In this document: positions 54,473 to 62,706 of the stretch, one piece after another
Position numbering within the stretch: the stretch's first letter is position 1
Layout: each line of letters begins with the position of its first letter
Assembly: GCF_004138485.1 (NCBI RefSeq)
Contig: NZ_RYEV01000004.1
Location: 804,803 to 868,802 of the forward strand
Direction: 5' to 3'
Source of the DNA: Peristeroidobacter soli
Lineage (GTDB): Bacteria; Pseudomonadota; Gammaproteobacteria; Steroidobacterales; Steroidobacteraceae
DNA: 64,000 nucleotides
Notes under the pieces: generated by a model
Told to the model about the DNA's origin: nothing
What the model saw: only the letters and a program-made list of their open reading frames with translations
The model's database searches: none
Made by a program: the position numbers and the translations under genes

Positions 54473-54544
54473 GAGGCCCTTTTAGACGCGGGCCTCGACA
54501 GCGGTCAAGGTGCCCCGGCCGCTTTAAGTGCTTTCACCGAAAAT

Positions 54545-55744
54545 TCACGCCAGCAGGTTCAGGAACAGGGTGATGATCAGTGCGTTGGTGAAGTCCATGA
54601 AGAAGGCGCCCACCAGCGGCGCAACCAGAAACGCGCGCGGCGCCGGACCATACCGTTCCACCAGCGAACGCATCACTGCCATGGCGTTGGCGGTGGTGCC
54701 GAGCATGAAACCGGCGAAGCCCCCGGAGATCACGGCCGCTTCGTAATCGCGGCCCATCCATTGATAGAGCGGCCACACGAACGCCAGCATGACCAGCAAC
54801 AATTGCGCGAAGACGATGACCAGCAACGGCCCCGCCAGGCTCGACAGCTTGAGCAGATCGAGCGTCATCATCGCCATCACCAGAAACAGCGACAGCGTCA
54901 CGGCACCGGCGATATCGATATATCGATGCGGCAACCTGAGCCACCCCGTCACATCATCGAGATTGCGCAGCGCCGATGCGGCCAGCATCGCGCCGATATA
55001 CGCCGGCATGGTCAATCCCGTGCGCTGGATCGCGGCGCTGATCCATGAGCCCAGCCACATCGCGATCAAGAATATCGCAATGGTTTTCAGCACCATCAGG
55101 ACGCGAGCGCCCTCATCCCGTGGCTCTGGATGTTCTGCCGCGCTCATGGACGGAGATGAGGAACGCGCGACTGTCGGAGTCTTCAACCCATGCCGCTCGA
55201 TGAGCGCAGTCGCCAGCGGCGCGCCCACCAGGCTGCCCAGGATGATTCCCGCCATCGCCGTGGTGATCGCAACCGTTCCCGCGCCGGCCACGCCCGCCTC
55301 TTCAAACAACGGTGCGAACGCCAGCCCGGTCGCCGGACCGCCCGTCAACGTGACCGAGCCGGTGATGACGCCGAACAACGGATTCAAACCGAACGCGCTG
55401 GCAATCCCGATGCCCAGCAGGTTCTGCAGGACTGCAAACACCGAGCACAACGCCAGCAACACCAGGACCTGTAAACCGCCCGCACGCAGCAAACGAACGC
55501 TGGCCGCGAATCCCAGGCTGGTGAAGAACGCAATCATGAGCGGCTGCTGAGGCGAGGTATCGAACTCGACCGCCGGCAGTTCCAAGAGGCGCGCGATCAG
55601 CATGCCCACCGCGGCAATCAATCCACCAATCACGGGCGCAGGCATGTTTACCCGCTCGAGCGGCGTGACGATGCGACGGATCGCATAGCCGGCGAGCAGC
55701 AGCAGGCTCGCCACGGCGGCGGTCTCGATCAAGCCGAGCTTCAT
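54545..55744 (-). CDS. gltS: Sodium/glutamate symporter
   Basis: 399 residues from ATG 55744. About eleven helices with inverted repeats; GGLIAAVGMLIARLLELP, TGSVTLTGGPATGLAFAPLFEEAG and AVISGGFAGFMLGTTANAMAVMRSLVERYGPAPRAFLVAPLVGAFF are GltS family signatures. It imports glutamate (L and possibly D) with sodium. It is last of dadA-lysR-gltS, and its ATG overlaps the lysR stop by four bases. Confidence 0.9.
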   Translation of the reverse strand: MKLGLIETAAVASLLLLAGYAIRRIVTPLERVNMPAPVIGGLIAAVGMLIARLLELPAVEFDTSPQQPLMIAFFTSLGFAASVRLLRAGGLQVLVLLALCSVFAVLQNLLGIGIASAFGLNPLFGVITGSVTLTGGPATGLAFAPLFEEAGVAGAGTVAITTAMAGIILGSLVGAPLATALIERHGLKTPTVARSSSPSMSAAEHPEPRDEGARVLMVLKTIAIFLIAMWLGSWISAAIQRTGLTMPAYIGAMLAASALRNLDDVTGWLRLPHRYIDIAGAVTLSLFLVMAMMTLDLLKLSSLAGPLLVIVFAQLLLVMLAFVWPLYQWMGRDYEAAVISGGFAGFMLGTTANAMAVMRSLVERYGPAPRAFLVAPLVGAFFMDFTNALIITLFLNLLA

Positions 55745-56643
55745 GCGCCGCCGCCGGCGGAGGATGCGGGCAGATGTTTGCGCAGCTCGGCGATGAATCG
55801 CTGGCACACGCGAGACGGCGGTTGTTCTTCCAGCCAGATGCAGTACACCCCGAAAGAAATGCGGGGCGAAAGCCGTCGATACTCCAGCCCCGAGGAGATC
55901 GGTGCGCGCGCGGTGAACTCGTCGACGACGCTGATACCTGCGCCCTGCGCGACCAATGCGGCCGCGACATAGAAGGTTCGCACCGACGCGATCTCATTGA
56001 CTTCCACCTGCTGGCGTTCGAGCTCCGCCGACAGCAACGCGCCGATCGGACCGCTGCCGGTGAGGCTGATGTAGTCGCAGCCAGCGAGCTTGCGCAGATC
56101 GACCCGTGAGTTGCTGCCGGCAAACGCGCCGTCCCGATGCAACAGCACCAGCTCACCCGAACCGACCTGGACGGATTTCAGACGCGGATGATTCGGGGCG
56201 ACGAAGCCGACCGCCAGATCGCTCTCCCGCTCGTACAGACAGCGCAGGATGTCCGAGTGATCCAGCGTCTGGACGTCGAAAGTCACCTTGGGGTTCGCGG
56301 CTCTGAAACTCGCCACCGCCGCCGGCGTCACGCCCAGGCCGAGCGAAGGCAGCACCGCGAGACGCAACCGCCCTTCGCCGCCGGCGCGAAGATTCTTGAT
56401 GGAAGCCTTCAGCGAACCGACGCGCTTATAAACTTCGTCGACCTCGCGGAACAGCAGATGCGCCTCCGGCGTGGGCACCAGCCGGCCCTTCTGCCGCCGG
56501 AACAAGGGGAAACCTACCTGCCGCTCCGCATGTCGCAGCGTCTTGCTCACCGACGCCTGCGAGACGTGCAGCTCCCGGGCGGCAACCGTGACCGAACCAC
56601 TCGCGTACACCGCGTGAAAGATTTCGATCTGCCGCAGGTTCAT
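55741..56643 (-). CDS. LysR-family transcriptional regulator
   Basis: 300 residues from ATG 56643. The N-terminal winged helix (MNLRQIEIFHAVYASGSVTVAARELHVSQASVSKTLRHAE) and a periplasmic-binding-like effector domain (about 90-290) are complete. Its ATG overlaps the dadA stop and its stop overlaps gltS, so it is embedded inside the operon it presumably controls. The ligand is likely an amino acid. Confidence 0.92.
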   Translation of the reverse strand: MNLRQIEIFHAVYASGSVTVAARELHVSQASVSKTLRHAERQVGFPLFRRQKGRLVPTPEAHLLFREVDEVYKRVGSLKASIKNLRAGGEGRLRLAVLPSLGLGVTPAAVASFRAANPKVTFDVQTLDHSDILRCLYERESDLAVGFVAPNHPRLKSVQVGSGELVLLHRDGAFAGSNSRVDLRKLAGCDYISLTGSGPIGALLSAELERQQVEVNEIASVRTFYVAAALVAQGAGISVVDEFTARAPISSGLEYRRLSPRISFGVYCIWLEEQPPSRVCQRFIAELRKHLPASSAGGGA

Positions 56644-57884
56644 GCTTGGCGGAAGGGGCTCATGTCCAATGCGGGCGGCCGCTGGGCGATGCAATCGGCG
56701 ACCAGGCGCGCGCTGCCACAGGCGAGCGTGAACCCCAGGGCGCCCTGACCGGTGTTGAGCCAAAGATTCGAATAAGGTGTACTGCCGAGCACAGGCTTCC
56801 CACTGGGGGTCGCGGGTCGTTGCCCGGACCAACCTTGCGCCCGATTGTAATCGCCGCCGCGGGGAAACGCTTCACGAGCCTGCCTGCGAAGCAGATCGAG
56901 GCGGCGCGGATCGGCATTCGGACTGCCGGTGATATCGATCATGCCGGCGACACGCAGCCGGTCCCCGAGCTTTGCGTAGACGACCTTGTTATCGGAATCG
57001 GTGACACTCACGCTGGGTGCGTCGTGACCGGAGTCGATGGGGACGGTCAAGCTGTAGCCCTTCAGTGGATACAGCAGCAACTTTACAGCCAACGGGTCGA
57101 GCAGCCTCACACTCGACATGCCGGCCGCGACCACGAACGCGTCGGCCTCGACATCGCCGCGCTGTGTACGAGCCGCCGCGATACGTCCGTTCGAGACCTG
57201 CAGCTGCTGAATCTGCGAGCCGTAGACGAATTCCGCCCCGTACTTGTCGCGAGCCAATCGCGCCAGCTCGACGGTGAACTGGTGGCAATCGCCAACGTCT
57301 TCGCTGGGGGTGTAGATGCCGCCGGCAAGCTCGGAGCGCAGCGGCTCGACCGCCGGCTCCAGCGCCGTGCAGGCCATCGGACCGAGCGCCTGCTGCTCGC
57401 TGCCCAACGCCGCCTGGAATTCCATCTGCCGCTGAGCCTGCTCGAAAGCGCCTCGATCCCGGAACAGCACCAGCTTGCCGTTGCGCTTGTAGTCGAACTC
57501 GACGGACTCCTCGCGCACCAGGTCATGGAGCAAGGAGCGGCTATACAGGCTGAGCGTCAGCAAATGAGTGGTGGTCTGGGAAGCCACTTCCTTGCGACAG
57601 GCTCGCAGGAACGCGAACAGCCAACGCCATTGCAGGCAATCCAGGCGCGGCGCGAAGCGAAGCGCCGAATCCCGCATCAGAAGCAAGCCCGGCAGGCTGG
57701 GCAGGATCGACGGCTGCGCGAGCGGAGCCACATAGCTGTAGCTGAGCTGTCCGCCATTGGCAAAGCTGGCCTCCAGCCCGACGCCTTCACGCCGGTCGAG
57801 CAGCGTGACCCGATGGCCGTCGCGTGCCAGATAGTACGCCGTGGTGACGCCTATCACCCCTCCGCCGAGCACGCAGACATGCAT
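56640..57884 (-). CDS. dadA: D-amino-acid dehydrogenase small subunit-like flavoprotein
   Basis: 414 residues from ATG 57884. The FAD motif HVCVLGGGVIGVTTAYYLARDGH opens the protein, then EASFANGGQLSYSYVAPLAQP and, at the end, RPATPSGKPVLGSTPYSNLWLNTGQGALGFTLACGSARLVADCI, which closely follows DadA. It oxidatively deaminates D-amino acids to 2-oxo acids, feeding electrons to the quinone pool. No alanine racemase (dadX) adjoins; instead lysR and gltS follow. Confidence 0.92.
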   Translation of the reverse strand: MHVCVLGGGVIGVTTAYYLARDGHRVTLLDRREGVGLEASFANGGQLSYSYVAPLAQPSILPSLPGLLLMRDSALRFAPRLDCLQWRWLFAFLRACRKEVASQTTTHLLTLSLYSRSLLHDLVREESVEFDYKRNGKLVLFRDRGAFEQAQRQMEFQAALGSEQQALGPMACTALEPAVEPLRSELAGGIYTPSEDVGDCHQFTVELARLARDKYGAEFVYGSQIQQLQVSNGRIAAARTQRGDVEADAFVVAAGMSSVRLLDPLAVKLLLYPLKGYSLTVPIDSGHDAPSVSVTDSDNKVVYAKLGDRLRVAGMIDITGSPNADPRRLDLLRRQAREAFPRGGDYNRAQGWSGQRPATPSGKPVLGSTPYSNLWLNTGQGALGFTLACGSARLVADCIAQRPPALDMSPFRQA

Positions 57885-57916
57885 CACTGAGTCACTTCTA
57901 TTTCCCTGCCTCTAGT

Positions 57917-57944
57917 GTAGTGGGCGGTAACTACCGCCCACTAC
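57917..57944. repeat. Perfect 13-bp inverted repeat between a TonB receptor and dadA
   Basis: GTAGTGGGCGGTA and TACCGCCCACTAC are separated by two bases. The repeat sits 33 bases upstream of the dadA start and 42 bases past the TonB receptor stop. There is no T-run on either side, so an intrinsic terminator is doubtful; an operator for the LysR protein or an RNA hairpin is possible. Confidence 0.7.
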
Positions 57945-57986
57945 TGAAAAGAGCACCGAGTGACTTAACCCGCGGTTATGCCCGCC

Positions 57987-60842
57987 TCAGAACTTGGCGA
58001 GCAGCCGCAGATAATAATAGCCGCCGTTGTAGCCGAACGGGCTCGCCGAGGGATATCGGAACGGACCTTGTGGGTTGTTGATCGCGGTGTATTCATCGGG
58101 ATACTGGTCGAAGGCATTGTTGGCGCCCACTGTCACCGTGTACTTGTCGCCGAAACGCCGGGCCACACTCACGTCCGCCAGCCATTCCTCCGAGAAGGTC
58201 TGATCGAAGATCGGATTGGCGCTGCCGGTGAAGTACTCGCCGTAGTACAGCGCCCGGGCGAAGAACGTCCAGTCGCCGACCTCGTACGTGCCGGAGAAAT
58301 TGAACGTGCGCCGCGGCTGGCCCTTCGAGTAGGAAATCAGGCTGTCACGATTGAACAACGGAATCGACGTGATCGCCGCCAGCTCCGGCGGCGTCGCCGC
58401 GATCCGGGTCACTTCGCGATTGTTGAAGTTCATGGCCGCGGTCAACGTCAGCTGACTCGCATCGAAGTCGATGGTGTAGCGCCCGGTCACATCGAGCCCT
58501 TCCACTTTCGCGTCGATGGCGTTGGTCGGGAAGCTGGCACCGCTGATGTTCGGATAACCGTTGGCCGCGAAGAAGGCGCGTGCCCGCACGTCGTTGAAGG
58601 TGCTCGACGACACGATCTGATCGCTCACCTCGATCTGATACACGTCGACCGACAGGTTGAAGCGCGGGCCGCCATCGAGCACCACACCGAAGCTCACGCT
58701 CTCCGACTCTTCGGGCTCGAGATCCTTCGCGCCCATCAATCGCGCCACCGGATCGGAGGGCGGGAAGCGACGCGTGACGTAGGAAACGCCCTGGATGAAG
58801 CTGGAGCTGGTGCTGAGGTAATAAATATCGGCGAGCGATGGCGCGCGGAATCCCGTGCTGACGCCACCTCGGAAAGCCAGCCACTTGGTCGCTTCGAAGC
58901 GCAGCGCGAGCTTGCCGTTCAAGGTGTCGCCGAAGTCGCTGAACTTCTCATAACGTCCGGCGGCCGACACGGTCAGGCGTTCCCAGAACCTGGTTTCGAC
59001 ATCGGCGTACAGCGCATAGCTGGTGCGATCGACATCGACTTCGTCCGTCGGGCGCAGTGAGCCGAAGCCCTGCGAGCCGGCCGCCGTGACTGCACCGGCG
59101 TTCGGGCCGTCGAGCACCGGCACGCCGCCGTGGATGTAACCCGAAGGACTGCCCTGCTCCGTCGCAAAGTCATCCCAGCGGAACTCGGCGCCGAGCGCCG
59201 TATCGAGCGGTGCCTGCCAGCCGATTTCAAAGCTGCGCGTGAGATCGAAGTTGGTCACCGCCTGCTGCATGCTGTACTTGCCGGCGAAGAACCGGGTCGG
59301 ACTGTCGACGCCGAGCGATGGATTCAAGGTGTGCGACGGATAGGGCCGCACGTTGTTCATGCCCCAGCCCTGACTCACATCGAAATCCCACGCACCCAGC
59401 GTGCCCTTGACACCGGCGGTGAGCGAACCGTCGGTGACGATGCCGACCATCAAAGGCTGGAAGCCATCGGGAAAGATGGCGCGCACATTGTTGTTGTCGA
59501 GCGGCGCGCGAAACACGAACGGCGTTTCGACTTCGCGACGCATGTAACCGCCGAATGCATAGCCCGTGAGCTCGCCCATGGGCAGCTCGCTGTTCACGAA
59601 CAGGCCCATGTCCTCGCTTTCCGGATCGCCGACGCGATACGTGTTGTAGCGATCGATCTGGAACTCGCGCGGATCGAACGCATCGCCCGGCTGCAACACG
59701 GGCGTCGCATCGCTGGCGCTGGTGGTCGGAAAGACGATCGGATTGCCGTTACGCGTGCCGAAATACATCTGCCGCTTGTCGTAGCCCTGACGATTGGTCT
59801 TGTCTCGCTTGCGATAGTAGAGCGAGCTGTGCACGAATCCGCCGTCGCCGATCTCGAAGCCATTGTCGAGCGACACCTCGGCGACTTCGCCGTCGCCTTT
59901 ATAGGTCTGCCCCACCGACGTCTCGACCTGCGTGCCCAGATCTTTTCGCAGAATGACGTTCACCACGCCGGCGATCGCATCCGAGCCATATTGAGCGGCG
60001 GCGCCATCGCGCAGCACTTCGATATGACCGATGGCACTGGTCGGCAGCGAATTGAAGTCCGCCGTCGCGATGCTGCCGTTGATGCCGAGATGCTTGCGCT
60101 TGCCATTGACCAGCACCAGCACCTGCGATGAGTTGAGCCCGCGGATCTGCACGCGGCGCATGAACGAGCCGCTATTGGCCGTGCTGGTCGGCGGGAAATA
60201 CGCTGAAGGCACCAACACCGACAGCATCGAGGGCGTGTCGTTATAGCCACCACTGCGCAAGTTCTCCCGGGACAGCACGTCGACCGGCACGGGCGATTCG
60301 AGCTCGGTGCGATTGCTGAAACGCGTGCCCGTGACGATGACGGTCTGCACGCCTTCGGGAACTTCGGCGGTATTGGCCGTTGTCGACGCCGGCGATGACT
60401 GGCCGCCACCCGAACCATACCCAGAACTCTCGGTGACGTACGCAACGTTCATCGCCGTGTAGTTCGGAATCGACGGCGGTGTGCGAATGGCGGCCTCCGT
60501 CTTCAGCGCTTCGATGCCGATGACATTTTCGCCGGTGAGGCGATAACGCAGCTGCGTGCCTTCGAGCAATTGATCGAGCGCCTGCTCGACCGACATCTTG
60601 CCGTGCACGCCGCGGGTGTTCTTGCTGTCGGTGAGCTCGCCGGGCATCAGCACTTGCACGCCCGCCTGATTCGACAGCTGGATCAGCGCCGTCGACACTT
60701 TCTGAGGTGCGATCCCGAATGAAACAACCCGAGCCAGTCCCTGATCCTGTGCGTAACAGGCCACGCTGCAGGTCAACGCCGCGGTGGTAACCAGTGGACG
60801 GCTCAGCACGCGGCACAAATGACGAACGACGGACGACGACAT
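57987..60842 (-). CDS. TonB-dependent transducer with STN domain
   Basis: 951 residues from ATG 60842 (GGGGAGA eight bases upstream). Signal peptide, then an N-terminal STN signalling domain (about residues 40-95: ALIQLSNQAGVQVLMPGEL ... GKMSVEQALDQLLEGTQLRYRL), a TonB box (VQTVIVTGTRF), plug (IRGLNSSQVLVLVNGKRKHLG; GHIEVLRDGAAAQYGSDAIAGVVNVILRK) and barrel. The STN domain lets it signal to FecR. FecR and FecI genes lie just upstream on the same strand, completing a cell-surface signalling unit. The substrate is unknown. Confidence 0.93.
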   Translation of the reverse strand: MSSSVVRHLCRVLSRPLVTTAALTCSVACYAQDQGLARVVSFGIAPQKVSTALIQLSNQAGVQVLMPGELTDSKNTRGVHGKMSVEQALDQLLEGTQLRYRLTGENVIGIEALKTEAAIRTPPSIPNYTAMNVAYVTESSGYGSGGGQSSPASTTANTAEVPEGVQTVIVTGTRFSNRTELESPVPVDVLSRENLRSGGYNDTPSMLSVLVPSAYFPPTSTANSGSFMRRVQIRGLNSSQVLVLVNGKRKHLGINGSIATADFNSLPTSAIGHIEVLRDGAAAQYGSDAIAGVVNVILRKDLGTQVETSVGQTYKGDGEVAEVSLDNGFEIGDGGFVHSSLYYRKRDKTNRQGYDKRQMYFGTRNGNPIVFPTTSASDATPVLQPGDAFDPREFQIDRYNTYRVGDPESEDMGLFVNSELPMGELTGYAFGGYMRREVETPFVFRAPLDNNNVRAIFPDGFQPLMVGIVTDGSLTAGVKGTLGAWDFDVSQGWGMNNVRPYPSHTLNPSLGVDSPTRFFAGKYSMQQAVTNFDLTRSFEIGWQAPLDTALGAEFRWDDFATEQGSPSGYIHGGVPVLDGPNAGAVTAAGSQGFGSLRPTDEVDVDRTSYALYADVETRFWERLTVSAAGRYEKFSDFGDTLNGKLALRFEATKWLAFRGGVSTGFRAPSLADIYYLSTSSSFIQGVSYVTRRFPPSDPVARLMGAKDLEPEESESVSFGVVLDGGPRFNLSVDVYQIEVSDQIVSSSTFNDVRARAFFAANGYPNISGASFPTNAIDAKVEGLDVTGRYTIDFDASQLTLTAAMNFNNREVTRIAATPPELAAITSIPLFNRDSLISYSKGQPRRTFNFSGTYEVGDWTFFARALYYGEYFTGSANPIFDQTFSEEWLADVSVARRFGDKYTVTVGANNAFDQYPDEYTAINNPQGPFRYPSASPFGYNGGYYYLRLLAKF

Positions 60843-60874
60843 GACCGATCTCCCCGATATTATTTGATGAGAGG

Positions 60875-60894
60875 ACACGGCCGCGTTGCCGTGT
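60875..60894. repeat. Inverted repeat in the fecR-receptor gap
   Basis: ACACGGC-N6-GCCGTGT lies between fecR and the receptor gene. It could fold in the transcript and set receptor levels, or mark the end of a fecIR transcript. There is no T-run. Confidence 0.5.
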
Positions 60895-60950
60895 ATGTCA
60901 TCAAGACAAACGAGCGGCACAAACCGGAAATGTTTCCTCCAGATTTTTGT

Positions 60951-61931
60951 TCATTGCCGCGTCTTGAGCGACAGCCCACCCAGCAGACGCGGCTCGAGCT
61001 GCACCGGGAACACTTGCGGAAGCGAATCGATCCACGCCTCCGTCGCCTGCGTGAATACCGTGCCCGAGAAAAGAATCTCGCCCGCGGCTGCATCGTCGAT
61101 GACGATGGGCTGTTGCGAATACCGATTTACGTCGGCAATCACCGCGGCCAACGGTTCGTTGTGATATTCGAGCCGCCCTTGTTGCCAGGCCAGCGTGCTC
61201 GCTGCGGTGGCCGGCGTGATCGACGGCACCGAATCTCCCGAAACTTCCCACGCGATACGATTGCCCGCGGCGACCTTCGCGCTGCCGCTCGGCGTGGAGA
61301 CTTCGACAATGCCCTTGGTGACACTCACCACGACCCGATCGTCGGCGTGGCGCACATTGAATGCCGTGCCGAGCGCGCGCACGTGCATGGTGCCGACTTG
61401 CACGACGAACGGTCGCTGCGGATTGTGAGCCACCGAGAAATACGCTTCGCCCGAGGCACCTTCCATGACCAGCAGTCGCATGTCTTCGCTGTAGCGCGAG
61501 GTCACCGTGGACCTGGCGGCCAGATCGACGGTGGAGCCGTCCGGCAGCGATGTCTGGCGCACTTCGGCCATGGGCTGATCCGGCGTGACCCGATGGGCAC
61601 TCACCAGCCAGCCAATCGTGGCTGTGACGACCAACAAACTCGCCGCCAGCGCTGGCCACCAGCGCCGGCGACCCGGTTGGGTTCGTTCGTCGGGCATCGA
61701 TTCGCGGCCCGCGAGCAGCGCGGCGACGCTGGCCGACTCGTCATCGCCGATCAATCGTCCAGACTCGTGCCAGAACGATTGCATCTCCTCGAAAGCGAGC
61801 CGATGGCGCTCGTCGGCCTGATACCAGAGCAGCCATTGCGCCACATCCTCCTGCGTAGCCCGCTCATCGCGCAGCTTCACGACCCAGAGCCACGCGGCTT
61901 CCAGCTCCGCCACGTCCACTCTATTCGTCAT
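60951..61931 (-). CDS. fecR: FecR-family anti-sigma/sigma regulator
   Basis: 326 residues. A cytoplasmic DUF4880-type domain (about 8-55: AAWLWVVKLRDERATQEDVAQWLLW), one membrane helix (about 90-110: WWPALAASLLVVTATIGWLV), a periplasmic FecR domain (120-215: TSLPDGSTVDLAARSTVTSRYSEDMRLLVMEGASGEAYFSV) and a C-terminal STN-like domain. It relays the receptor signal to the sigma factor. It overlaps fecI by 11 bases. Confidence 0.92.
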   Translation of the reverse strand: MTNRVDVAELEAAWLWVVKLRDERATQEDVAQWLLWYQADERHRLAFEEMQSFWHESGRLIGDDESASVAALLAGRESMPDERTQPGRRRWWPALAASLLVVTATIGWLVSAHRVTPDQPMAEVRQTSLPDGSTVDLAARSTVTSRYSEDMRLLVMEGASGEAYFSVAHNPQRPFVVQVGTMHVRALGTAFNVRHADDRVVVSVTKGIVEVSTPSGSAKVAAGNRIAWEVSGDSVPSITPATAASTLAWQQGRLEYHNEPLAAVIADVNRYSQQPIVIDDAAAGEILFSGTVFTQATEAWIDSLPQVFPVQLEPRLLGGLSLKTRQ

Positions 61932-62526
61932 TGACTTTCGGTTCCTTCAGCTGAGCCTTGGCTTGCGCCGGCGTGCTTCCCCGCACGCGCAGCTTGCAAT
62001 ACAGCCCGGCCCGCACCAGGTAATTACGCACCATGCGCTCGTTGACGCCGAGCTCGATGGCAATTTGTTCCTGACTCCATTCCTTGAAGCGGTACAGGAT
62101 GAAGGCGCGCCGGCAATTCGGCGGCAGCTCGAACAGCGCCCGGCGCAGCAGCCACAGCTGTTGTCGGCCCAACACGTGGCGATCGGGACTGAGCCAATCC
62201 ACCGGCGGCGCCGGATCGTCCAGCCGATCGAGCGCGCCCCGCACCCGTCGTTGCCGGGCTCGATTGATGGCGATATTGGCGGCGGTCTTGAACAGATAGG
62301 CGCGCAGGAAACCGATCGCGTCGGGTCGGTCGAGCTGCAACAGCTGCACGTAGGCTTCCTGCGCGACTTCCTTCGCCTCCTGCGAATCGCGCACGCGAGT
62401 CATGAGGAACGCATGCAGCGCGCGATGGTGCAGCTGAATCAGGTGTTGCACCGTTTGAATGCGCGCATCGTCGTCGCCGCCGGACGGCGTTTCCACGGTC
62501 GATGTCAGCTGATACTCCAGCGCCAT
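61921..62526 (-). CDS. fecI: FecI-type ECF sigma factor
   Basis: 201 residues. Region 2 (HHRALHAFLMTRVRDSQEAKEVAQEAYVQLLQLDRPDAIGFLRAYLFKTAANIAINRAR) and region 4 (LFELPPNCRRAFILYRFKEWSQEQIAIELGVNERMVRNYLVRAGLYC) are complete. It would transcribe the receptor gene in response to the FecR signal. The N-terminus is short, as usual. The gene is preceded by a 180-base gap shared with the divergent serine hydrolase. Confidence 0.93.
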   Translation of the reverse strand: MALEYQLTSTVETPSGGDDDARIQTVQHLIQLHHRALHAFLMTRVRDSQEAKEVAQEAYVQLLQLDRPDAIGFLRAYLFKTAANIAINRARQRRVRGALDRLDDPAPPVDWLSPDRHVLGRQQLWLLRRALFELPPNCRRAFILYRFKEWSQEQIAIELGVNERMVRNYLVRAGLYCKLRVRGSTPAQAKAQLKEPKVNDE

Positions 62527-62706
62527 GCAGAGTTAGACACTCGACGCAGAGTAATCCGGCAATTCGAATTGCGGAATCGGCACCGAGTTGAGAGGGTATG
62601 CATTCGGGTTATGCGTCACCGAATAAATTTCCCACCCGCTCTGGCGGTTCACCGGGCAACAATGGAATGATCGCGACGTTGCTCGCGGCATAACGAGGGG
62701 ATCCAA

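Noticed and set aside
57917-57944. Intrinsic terminator for the STN-domain receptor gene.
   Set aside because: The stem is strong but neither side has a run of T; kept only as an inverted repeat.
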